64,000 bases of DNA from Antedon bifida (Eukaryota > Echinodermata > Crinoidea > Comatulida > Antedonidae), in the NCBI GenBank assembly GCA_963402885.1, contig OY727093.1, forward strand, positions 9,311,501 through 9,375,500. Direction: 5' to 3'. Positions 24,735 to 36,100 of the stretch are shown one piece after another (within the stretch, counting starts at the first letter, position 1; every line of letters starts with the position of its first letter). A model generated the notes under the pieces. It had not been told where the DNA came from. It worked only from the letters and a program-made list of their open reading frames with translations, and did not search any database. The position numbers and the translations under genes were made by a program.

Positions 24735-25191
24735 AGATTTATTGTCCCCTGAACAAATATTTTTTTTTGTTTAAGCTTGGTTCTCACTAGAACGTAACGC
24801 AAGGACGTAAACGCAACGTAAGCGTTTTAACCAATCACAAGCGAAGTTATAGACAGTTAGCAATCACAAGCGAATAAGCCATCGCTTGTGATTGGTCAAT
24901 TCACTTGCGTTGCGTTACGTCCTTGCGTTGCGTCGCTAGTGGGAACCACGCTTTAATATGCCATCTTGGTCACATAATAATCGACTTTAAACAAAAATTG
25001 AATCGAAAACAATGTATTTACCTGCCAGTCAATGGGTTTTTGGTTGAATTTAACAATTTATTTTGCCATTTTATATGAGAAAACATTTTTTTTTTACGGA
25101 GGGGATTTTTAATTAAAACTAAATAACCTATTCAAAGTCTGATTTAATTAATCTTCATTTTTCATGTTTTTAGTGGGGGACAAATACATCT
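24735..25191. mobile_element. TTAA-flanked MITE in tRNA unit 2
   Basis: Terminal inverted repeats AGATTTATTGTCCCC and its counterpart GGGGGACAAATACATCT, with TTAA directly on both sides (24731-24734 and 25192-25195). Units 1 and 3 of the tRNA duplication have the uninterrupted sequence CTCTATTTAACA at this point, which is the empty site. A TTAA target with these ends suggests a piggyBac-type non-autonomous element. It contains a second MITE at 24774-24953. Related copies are at 22288-22455 and 42967-43109. Confidence 0.85.
24774..24953. mobile_element. GC-rich AAGCTTGG MITE nested in the TTAA element
   Basis: 180-bp imperfect palindrome with TA on both sides. Ends are AAGCTTGGTTCTCACTAG and CTAGTGGGAACCACGCTT; GTTACGTCCTTGCGTTGCG-like arms follow and the centre holds ACCAATCACAAGCGA. 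Same family as the three elements at 19.4-20.2 kb. Nesting shows it inserted after the TTAA element. Confidence 0.8.
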
Positions 25192-25594
25192 TTAACAACA
25201 ATCATACCAATAAAACAACACATTGTAATCGTATTTATTTATTTGCCATAACGTTAAATACCATTGACAAGTTGTACAACGTTCATAAAATGAACAAAAC
25301 AATTACTTATTATAATTATTTTATCATCAAAATTAAATAATTAGGCCTAATAGTAATAGATCCCGGAGATTTTCCATTCTAACAATTTATTATTGTAGGC
25401 ATTGGCCGATGATTGTTTTTTGGCAATACAGTACCTGTAATTAAAAAAATATTCAGTAGATCCAGGGAGATGTCCAAAGAATATACAGTATATCAGATAT
25501 AATATTATAGATCTTGATTTGCACATTTCATTCGAAATTGCATCATGCTGAACAAATTTAAAATTCCCCCCTCAACGTTGACTAAGTATGGTAA

Positions 25595-25666
25595 AGCAGA
25601 GTGGCGCAGAGGAAGCGTGCTGGGCCCATAACCCAGAGGTCCGAGGATCGAAACCTCGCTCTGCTA
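25595..25666 (+). tRNA. Initiator tRNA-Met (CAT), copy 3
   Basis: Same sequence as copy 2, including the D-loop AGAGGAA. Acceptor, anticodon and T stems are complete and a run of eight T follows. Copies 2 and 3 also share the flank CCTCAACGTTGACTA, so they are each other's closest relatives. Confidence 0.96.
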
Positions 25667-25867
25667 TATTTTTTTTAATACTTCCTCTGAGTCTGAACAT
25701 TTTTTTAATTTTTTATTTAATTTTTTTTACGTGAACTCTATTTAACAACGATAACCTAACCGCTAAAACAACAAATTTTAATCGTATTTGCCATTAAAAA
25801 AAATACATTAAATACCATTGACAAGTTGTGCAACATTCATAAAATTAAAAGAATAAAACAATTATTT

Positions 25868-26430
25868 ATTCAAGTTTTTCAAGTTCAAGTTTATTGTTTC
25901 ACACAATACAATATAAAACAGAACATAAATTAATAAATATAATTGTGTGAGGAGGACGCATTAAGCCAAGGCTTTAAGTTTGGTCCTCCAGATAAATAAA
26001 TATAAGGGCTAGTGTTGCCCGAAAGCTCTGCCAACTTTTCTGGCTGTTTTACTTTATGTTTTGATTTAGCTTTTCGCTTTTTTTTGTATCTCCATTGAGA
26101 TCCAGCCACTGATACCCACAGCATTGTCATTTTTTTTCAGTAATTTGCCTTTGGATTTATATTTAATTTAGGTGAGAGATAAAAAAGTGAGAGATAAAAA
26201 AAAAACACTTCTTTCTTTCGTTTAATTGACAAATAAAATTAAACAAAAATGCACAAAAAAGAGAAAAAAAAATATTCTTAAGGCAATTGTGAGTACTAAT
26301 GTTCTGAATAGTTGGAAATAAGTATTTGTTTGTATTTTGTTTTAAATGAATTTATGATGGGTATTTCTTTTAAATTCAGCGGTAGGTTATTCCATATACT
26401 GTATAAGTTCCATTGTAAATAGAAGATGTT
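25868..26430 (-). mobile_element. LINE-like insertion with (CTTGAA)n tail in tRNA unit 3
   Basis: Minus-strand end AACAATAAACTTGAACTTGAA plus one more CTTGAA unit, the usual look of a CR1/L2-type 3' end. It interrupts sequence homologous to tRNA units 1 and 2, which resumes near 26430-26460. No intact reverse-transcriptase frame remains. Confidence 0.5.
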
Positions 26431-26570
26431 CAAATCATCAAAAACTGAAGTATTATAAAATAATTAATACATCCCAGATGTTGAGCTACAAATTCAATTC
26501 TAAAAATTTAGGCTATTATTGGAGGTATTCGCCTATAGCAAATTGGTATTTTGGCAGTACCTGAGCTGCG

Positions 26571-29500
26571 CTAGCTTCAAGTTGAATTTTAAAATAATAT
26601 AAAATAAAGGCTTCTTTTGTCATTTGGTAAGGAATGTCAGAATAGATTTAATTAAACGAAATGTTATACCGTTATAACTTTCAATGTTTCTTTTGATTAT
26701 TTTACCTTGTTGCCCATATGCGAATCGGCAAAAGTCGTAAATTGTCGGACGGTTTTACGAGTTCGGTCTTCTTTTCCTATTGCGTTTTATGCTTTTGGCC
26801 TTCATGACGTAAGGCGCTGTACGGTAATGTTAGCTACATCTGTCCCTTGGTCGTAATTGTGTCAAATAAAAATAATAATTATATGTTTTTAAGTTGCTTG
26901 AACGTAATATGGTATGCAGCCTTGCAGGGCGTATAAAAAAGAATCTTTAATTCTCTGAACCTGATAAGCAAAACGAATATTATTCGGAGATGAGAAAGGA
27001 TAGGCCTACTGGGATTAACTCTGGAACAGCATACTACGAGCCAAATTTACGCGGATAAAATCAGCATTAGGCCTACATCTATAGTATATCAATAATACAT
27101 TGTGTACCATTATAGGTTTGGGTAGCATTTCTTTTCTCCGTGTTCTTGAGACCACTTTGCACTCTTCCCTGGTACGATTGGTATACGTTGAACCATCAGT
27201 TTTTTGCTGAGCCTCAAGCAGACCACATACGAGGCACGATGTTGCTATTTCAGTTTTTATTAGTGTTCTTTTCCTCTCATATCGTGACTTGGTGTAGATT
27301 AAAGTTTTGATTAACCACAATAGCTAGCAATGTAAACAATTAGGCTCACCCCTTCTGTTGTTAATGCGTGAATTTCGTACTGGAGCTGAGAATTCATACA
27401 CCATGTGCTATTATTAATGTACTAACTCTATACACTCGTGTTAGATCAGAATACTTTTACTGTACATGTATTTTCATGTCGTACATCAGGAATAAAACCA
27501 TCAGAGAAAAATAACTTCATATAGTCAAGTTCCTTTTCCACATAGTTATCATTAACAGCTTAATATCCAGATGCAGTCAGCAGATGACATTTCATCATTA
27601 TATTATTAGCGACTTAAAAGAATACATAACTATTAAAAAAAAACAGCTAGGCCTAGCAGAGAAATGATCAATTCGACCTAAAGATAAAAAGTAAAACAGA
27701 GGAATATTTAATAGGAAGAAACAAAATAAAATGGGAAAAATGCAAATACCTCGATAGTAACTTAGATACAGAACAATACATTAAAAGACGAAAATCACTA
27801 GCAGCTATGACATTAATAAGTTAAAATCATCGCTAGAACACAAAAATGTGAAATGCCGACTCTTCAGTATTTTTGTTATGTATTGACAATATACTTTTGG
27901 GTACCCAACAAAATATTGAAGGATCTATAGCATAGTTATAACTGCAAAATGTTGCGAAAGATAATGAATATTAAATTAACAAATGAAGGAAACTACAAAG
28001 AAAGTAAAAAGACCGAGACAAAAAGCAATCTGGATAAACCATGGAGGAAATATACAGATATTGTATATTTCCTCCATGGATAAACCAAATAAAAAACGAT
28101 TTAAAAGGGACAAAATGTAGACTTTAGCACAATAACAAACCATCCTGCCCAAAACAGAAAAATATGGAAACAAATCATGGAAAGCGTAATCTGAATGGCG
28201 GAAAACGGAAAGGAGGAGCATCAGGAATCGGAAACTTTAATCCTCTCGGACAGGTTCATCCTAAAGATCGGTATCGTCGGATGCAATTGATAAAAATCCG
28301 TTTTGGTTTAGTTCTGTACTTGCATGCCCTTTGGATACAGTATACAATGTATAGTTCCATGGAAAAAAAAATTAACGACCACCCCCTCATTTTTTTTTCT
28401 CTTGAAAGTTGAAATACCCTTTTTAATTTTTCAAAATACAGTAGCGCAAAATATCGCACTTTAAATGTGTAATTTCCATAAATCTTCCCTAATCTTATTA
28501 ATTCTATTATTCTGTATTTAATCATTTTCAATTTACAAAATAAATAATAATAGCCTACTGTACTTGATTTAAAATAAAAAAATAACATTTACGACTGTGG
28601 CCTACTGCCTCATTATGTTGGTTTACTGGGTGAAAGTTTGAAAATTGAGAGGTGATTAAAATATTTGTTTTATATATGGGAATAAACAACGGTGTATATT
28701 CCATTGGTACACAGTAATTGCTCCTTGATTATGATGCCATCTCATTATACATTCATAAACAATTTGTTACAATAAAATATTTTATTAACAACATCGATCG
28801 CTTGAAAGGGCTTGTAAAGAGCAGCCAGGGAGTGGCGAATAGCTTTATTACAAAAGGAACAATGTTCTATATCGTATTTGGATCAGCTTTTAGGCCGACC
28901 GATCGATGATTGTCTAACTTGACTTTGAAGATTCCGCCTATTGTAATTATTAAGTATATCATAAAGATGAAAGAGCGGTAGCTTAATCCGGAAAATGATC
29001 GTTATGTTAAAGCACATTAATTTGAATATAATTATTTATTTTATTTTAACAATATTTGACGATGGTGGTCCATTCAGCGGAAGCTGATCATCATCAGTGA
29101 CCCTCACAAAAATACAATTTGACAAGACATTAACATTCAATTACAAATTAAACATAATTTATAAAAATGAATAAAATAAAAATTAGAATCAAATTATTGA
29201 CAATGGAGTAAAATATCAAAATGGGGTTCTTCAGATATATGATATGAAATATTAGGGCTAGTGTACATTTAGATAGTATTAAAAAAAAACATTTATTTTG
29301 TACAATTTCTTTTTTCTGGTTTTCTTCCAATAGCTTTTTACTAAAAACCCAACATTAGTAATCAGGGAAGAGTGAAAGTAATATTAATGTTCGAACTATC
29401 TCCCAATGTCAATCCCGGTATACCTGGTGTGGTACGAACGATTCAGTTTTTACACATCATACTGTACAGTTCATACTCGGAATAGGTCCTACTTAATTCT

Positions 29501-30083
29501 CAATGGTATAAGAGTAAGACCATCGTTATTATGGAGAACACGAAGAATTTCAAATGCACTTTTATTTGACCATTTGACTGTTATGTCGGTCGGGTTTCTC
29601 AATAGTACACACGATAATGAGCGGAAGAACACATTACAATCAGAGAGAATCGAATAAAGAATGTCAGTAAGAACGTACTTAAATTAATAGGATCTTTGCT
29701 TAGACAAAGGGAGTGAATTTTATTGATAGAATAGCGACTATTGACCCAAAGTACTTGTAGCTTTAATTAATATCCTCCAAATACGGTGTATGCGGCCCCG
29801 CTAGAAATTTAATCAGATCTCAATAAGCCAATCAAAACGATCCGTATGCCGTATCAATAGACTCGGCGGTTCTTTATGACTTCACTGTAAAGTAACACCT
29901 CACTTTTTACAACCGAGACGTAAATACTAGGCCAGCATTTTACGAGCTCAAAAGCATGTACTTATGATTCGACCAGGCAGAAGGAAAGCAGTTTTCTCCC
30001 GAGGCTTATGATACATACTGCATCAAACCTATTTGGAATGTACTATTGATTTGTTGCGTAAAGTTAATATATATTTTTTACAG
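26571..30083. other. Spacer between the tRNA cluster and the receptor gene
   Basis: No gene recognised. A LINE-like 3' end on the minus strand may lie near 29033-29110. The region probably holds the receptor promoter and any 5' non-coding exon. Confidence 0.4.
28039..28079. repeat. Small foldback: 18-bp perfect hairpin
   Basis: Arms CCATGGAGGAAATATACA (28039-28056) and its exact complement (28062-28079) around a 5-base loop. TGGATAAACC occurs on both sides, partly overlapping the arms, which suggests insertion with a short target duplication. Confidence 0.7.
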
Positions 30084-30135
30084 GACGTTTGGTTTTATAT
30101 ATCATATGTGTTATATATCGTCATCTACTACTACT

Positions 30136-33100
30136 ATGCATATAAAGACGCAGGAAATCACGTGTGTATTGTTGACGTTTACTGTTATACTTTCTTCGGT
30201 AAGTTTAGTTATGTTTTTAAGCAACTTATCTTTCCTAATCATAGTAAACATTTTAACCATTATCCGCCTAATTTATTATTTTAAAATAGGCCTAATTTAT
30301 GCTTTATGGCTCTATCTGAGGATCCGACATGTAGAATTGTATAATGTCTGTGTTACGTAACTAATGAAATGTTCTGATGTTCAGGACGGGATCGTACATT
30401 TAAATTTGTTCAATTGTTCCAAATTTTTTGAAAAAGTCTCAAATTCGATAGACGTTGCTTTTGACAATTAACGAAACCTCACTTTTTGCGTACGTAGCCC
30501 CATTATTGTCGACAAATATCTAAAAACAGAAACCGCTAATTTCACGAGATAGGGAAAATATAAGGAGAGAAAAAAACACGAAAATTAGACACAGTAGGTA
30601 GAGAAAATGAAGGATCTGCGAAAAAGTGTTAGAAATCGTTGTTTAAAGGTTAAAGGGTTCCGTTTAAAGATATTGATAATGAGGATTAATTCTATGTAGC
30701 CTATAAAAGGACATTTTGAAGGTTGTGAATCATAACTGAACTGGGTCATAATAATAGAACTAAAATAAATAGAAGTAGAACTAAAAAAGTACAACTTGTG
30801 TAATAGTGATTACTTTCGGGGTGTACTTTTTGTAAAGCCTATTTTCTCTAGAATTGTTTAAGCTGGTCGCGCTCTAAATTACCTGTAGCTAGCTACTGTA
30901 CAATTCAAACAGCTCTTTTAAATTAAATGTTCTCGGTGTATATAATATACACACAATCAATCAATAGGTATTCAATTTTGCAGGCGATCATCCAGGCTGA
31001 ATAGCTATATTCAGAGTATCCATATCTGGCCTTGTTTGCAACTCTATTGTCTGTGATACTGATCCCTTTTGCCTTTATTGTTTGCCGCTGTTTTCTTTTC
31101 TGACTTTACTTCTTTTGTTGTGTATTCTAGCATGCCAATTGTAGAGATTACAGTACAGGTAAACGGTTCGTGTAAACAATACCAACGCTAGATTTCATCT
31201 TTGTGTTCGTTTTTTTTTTATTGCTCTGCTAACTTGCCGACGATCAACAAATCGCTGTTTTAATCTAGGACCTGATCTAATACTAATAGATTTCTACTTT
31301 TAGTGATAAACCTACTGTATATTGAAATTAAATTATATTACGTATGTTTTATTAAATGAGCACTGCTAGAAGATGATCGGTAACACAGACGAATTATGAG
31401 ATATCAAAACAATATTTGAAAAAGGAGAGGGTCCACTAACTCAGGAATGAACGTGAAAAAAAAGGGGTGCCAAATAAAGTGCGAAAGAATCATATTTTGA
31501 TTTACCATGACTTCCCCCACTTTTTTTCGGAAGTTTTTAAATTATCATATTTTTTTTTAAATAGTGAGATTTATTTATCTCAATGATAGATAACATTTCC
31601 GACAACGTTTTGGATTAAATACATTGATATTCTTTTTAGTTTAATTTCGCTAGTATAGGCCTAGAAGATAATGTTAAGTCTAATCTTATACCAGGTTTAT
31701 TGGTTTTCAATCGTAACGGCTTAGTTTCTGCTATTGGCATTTCCTCTCGATGTATTGCACACGTAAGTCCTTTGATCTTGCCGACATACTGATTAATAAC
31801 CACCAGCATGCGTTGATCGTAAAAAAGCCGCTTTGATGTACCGGTTTCTTGAGCCATAATTATTTGTAATTGCGCGATGGTTAATTATCATACAAGCCCA
31901 GCATTAATTTTGATCGATTTTGCATGACAAATTTTGATTTAATTTTCGATATAAGTTCATTTTAAAATGATTTTCGATAAGTTTTGAAACATTTTATTAT
32001 AATTATAAAAACGCGTTTCACGAGTTTGAGACGCTTAAAATGTGAGGATTACACAATTTGCGACGGAATGGACATACACAGGGCAGACGTTAATTAGATA
32101 GATATAAGGGCGGATCCAGTACGTTGGGAGAGAGGAGGCCAAGGGGTAATGGATGTTATCCCAAAGTCCAAAAGATATTGGGAAAGATTTTACGTTTCAA
32201 ATCATCTACCGTCTGGATTCGCCTCTAATCTAAACAAAAAACTACGGTGGCACGCTGGTCACCCCTGCAATTACACTACTCATTGAGCTTTTCTATTCCA
32301 TAATAAAGGGTATTGCTAAACACCGCAAACCTCCCAACTAAACATAGAAAACCCAATCGAACCAACATAAAAAATTGATAATAAATACCTGTCCCTTAGT
32401 TCATCATACTCTTCTTGTATGTAACTTTCCATCTACAATCAAATAAAATTTAAAACCAATAGCAACCTTCCCCAACAATTTTGGGCGGTGGTAGATAATA
32501 ATATAAAGTTTAAACTGTGTTTTTGCATGACTAGAAGACACCAGACAACAAATATTTTTTATTTTTCAGGTTTTAGGGTCGCCAATATGTCCAGGTGATA
32601 GGTGGCTTTCGAATGGTGAATGCTGCGAGGAGTGTGCACCTGGGTTTGGGGTTGTTTCACCGTGTGGTCATGAAAATAACACAATTTGCGAAGCATGTAT
32701 ACCCGGCACTACATTCTCGCCATCATCAAGTCGAGGTGATGTTTGCAATATGTGCAGCAAATGCCCAACTAATGAACTAGTCAAACAACCGTGTAATATC
32801 ACACACGATACAATCTGTGAATGTAAAAAAGATTTCTATAGAAATAAAGACGATTCCTCATGCAGGCAGTGTGACCTCTGTTTGAAGGGGTATGGTGCGC
32901 AAACACCATGTTCTGCAGACCACAATTCTGTATGCGTTAAATGTGGTAATTCAACATTTTCTGATGAGTATAGTAATGTTAAAGGATGTCAAGACTGCAG
33001 CATATGCCCAGTGGGTACGAGAAAGATCAGCAACTGTACCTGGCTACAAGATACAGTTTGTGAAGGTAAGTTTATTTTCCATCATTTTTTTTTTTCATTT

Positions 33101-36100
33101 TCTTACATTTTGAACAACATTCAATTCATTCTTTTTATAAATAAAAATGTGTCTCTTTTCATTTAGTCATACCATAGAGATATTATAGTGAACTATAATA
33201 TCTCATACAGTTTTGATTAAAAGCCTTCTACTGGGATATTTGATGTCTACCATTGAATTTCCAGATCTTTTTCTGTCTGATCCGTTTTCTGTCTGATCCG
33301 TTTTCTTATAAATCCTTAATGAATTTTTCAAGCCTTGGGACGGGTTACAGTACATTCACACATGTTCCGCTTCATGGAACAGAAGAGTGCCGATCAATAT
33401 TCTTTAAAATTGTCTATATTCCCAAACGGTGCCGTCTTGTGCGAATGTACCTTTATAAATCCGGTCACTATGTTTGGCCATTTTCAGCAGCCAGAGTGTA
33501 AAAAAGTACAGTGCGAGTACTTTTAATGGAAGTTGAATTGATGTGAACAACCATAACTTCAATACATTACAGTACACAATCATTAACAGACATCAAGTTA
33601 ACAATATAAATTCATGTATAAAATGTCCACATTTGTGGGTGTCATCATCAACATAATAATTAATGTCGGTATTTTGTATCAAATACCGCCAGGATGTCAG
33701 CTGTTATGCTCATAAAATATTGTGATATATTTATGTTGAAAAGAAAATACAGAAATTCTTTCAACCAGAACACATAAGTGCATAGTTACCTACATTCAGA
33801 TCAGACTTAGTGTACTGTAACGTGTACTGTACTACGTAACAAACTTGTTATTTCAAAATACAGTAGTAGACCTACAGTACAGTTGACACTACGAACTAAT
33901 ATTTAATCTTCTTTGTAACAGGTCTTCTTTTAGTAATACAATTCTTCAATACCTGCATCAGTAGGCCTGTATAAAAAAAAATACAATAACATTTAAAAAT
34001 TTGTTCTTTCAAAATAAAGTTAGTAGACCTACAGTACAGTCGACACTACAAACTAATATTTAATCTTCTTTGTAACAGGTCCTCTTTTAGTAATACAATT
34101 CTTCAATACCTGCATCAGTAGGCCTGCAATGCATAGAAAAAAAGTAAAATAAAATTAGAAAATTATTCAAAAATATCTTAACATTATCTTAAATATTTAT
34201 TATGTTTCAACTCCTCTAATAATTTAAAATACAATAACAAGTTATATACCACATCTGAAATTATTTTCAACAAATATCAATATTTGATAGCAAGTTGTAA
34301 AGTCAAGTGTTAAATAGATTATAAACTAAATTATTCAAACAAGGCTACGAGTGTATTCGTAGTAAAAACCAGTTTTTAGTAGGCAACTGTCGTCATTGTG
34401 TGGAGCATTAGGTCAAGAGGTCAACATTTGGTGAAGCTGGAGTTTTCGAGCTTTCTTTGCTGCTACCTAATCTAATTATTTTTAACTTGTGACAGTAATG
34501 TAACTAGACATAAAAACTTGGAACATTATTAAGTACAGCAGTTTCTAGACTTTGCTTGCATAAAAAAACCCCAAAATCATGGTCATTCTCTCTAGTTTGC
34601 TATCGCACTAAATCTGTCATGGAATATTTTTATTACAATTTGTTTCAATAACATTAAAATAACTGAAACATATTATAAGTTTATTGTTTTAAACAGGATT
34701 TAAATCATATATTTAATATGCTTTAAAAAAAAAACTAATTGCTTGTATAGTAGAACCGCCATAGAGATACTGTAAAAAAATTCATATTTTCAGGGGACAT
34801 CCCTATAAGGAGACACTTTCCTCCTGTGAAATGAATAAGGGGCAATAATGTTATGTTTTAAAGGTTTACAGTAGGCTACCCAATACAGCACTTGAGGCAC
34901 TTTGTTGAGTCCCAAAGGTGTCCCCCCAGGGGTTCTACTGTGGTCTGTAAACATTTCGGAAATGAAAATTTGCTTGCTTGTTAATTCAGAAACAAATGGC
35001 TGAAGAACTGAGGTTAAGAATGATGTAGCAAAATTGCATTTACATTGGGGTTTTTTTTACAGCTTAGGATGACTATTAGTTGTTTGTTGTTGTATTCTAC
35101 TACAGTACTACCTGTATAGTATTACAGGTATATGGATAAATTAACTTACATAAAGGGTAGGCAAGAAAGAAAACAAACGTCTTATCACAAACATTAATCT
35201 GAAATTCATTAATCAATCTCATATGAAAAAGGAAATTCATAGTTTACAATACAATACAATACTGAATTATAATGTTATTCCATTGTACTATATTTCAGGA
35301 GGTCGATAGCTTAAAGCATACCATGGTCTAATTTTAACAAGATCATATCGAAATAGTTGTTTAACAATTGGTTGTTATTGTTTGCAGTGTGAATATATAG
35401 CACGTTACAGATTAGTGTTATAATTCTCAAGTAAATTAGTTAGTTGTTGTAGGGTTATTTAATTTAACTCCTTTGTTAAAGTTTTAGTTGCAAGGAACAC
35501 ACCGACAATAGAACATTGTGGCTATTGTGCATTGTGAACTTATCGGCAAGTTGCAGTGAGAATAAAAAAAGTAAATTGGATTGTACAAGAGCTTGATTAG
35601 TTCTAAAATAAGAATTAAATGTTTTTTTGTTAAAAAGTAAAATGATCAATATCTTAGAAATTAACTTGTCACACAAAAGCTGGATTGAAGATTGTACTGT
35701 GATGATTGAACAAAGTCTCATGTTAATAAAAATATAATGTTAATACAGTATAATATAAATATATAATAATATACCGGTAGTCTTTTATATATTTTTCATC
35801 AGTACTTACACTAGTTTACAGATTTTTTTTTCCATTTGTGCTGGGTTTGCGCTAGTATTAATAGTTAAAAACTTCTTTTACAATTTGTTAAGGAATTAAC
35901 TGTTTAATTAATATACTTCGAGAAATAAAGAAACTGTAGATTGCGAAATACTTTAAATATTAATTAACTATTATTAATTGAATATAGATAACTGTATACA
36001 GTAGTAATACAGTACAAGACACAGTAAAGTAATAGTAATATTTGTACTATTTATTTACATATAGAAACATGTTTGCACTTTATAAACCTTCCTAAAATAT

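Larger units (their letters stand above)
23960..26570 (+). repeat. Segmental tandem triplication carrying the tRNA-iMet genes
   Basis: Three units share 5' flank, tRNA and a long 3' flank. Landmarks recurring in order are TTTGCACATTT, the tRNA, GTGAACTCTATTTAA, ATACCATTGACAAGTTG, an ATTAATA(G)ATCCCGGAGAT-like block and TTTTGGCAATACAGTACC. tRNA spacing is 558 and 991 bp. The difference is largely explained by a TTAA-flanked element with a nested MITE in unit 2 (24735-25191). Unit 3 is interrupted by a LINE-like insertion (about 25868-26430), after which the unit's end reappears near 26460-26570 in diverged form. Confidence 0.85.

Noticed and set aside
27015..27320. 101-codon minus-strand frame
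   Set aside because: No recognised family, no convincing start or splice signals; likely chance.
28164..28412. 82-codon plus-strand frame starting METNHGKRN
   Set aside because: Briefly coding-like, but it runs into AT-rich sequence with no family match or splice support.
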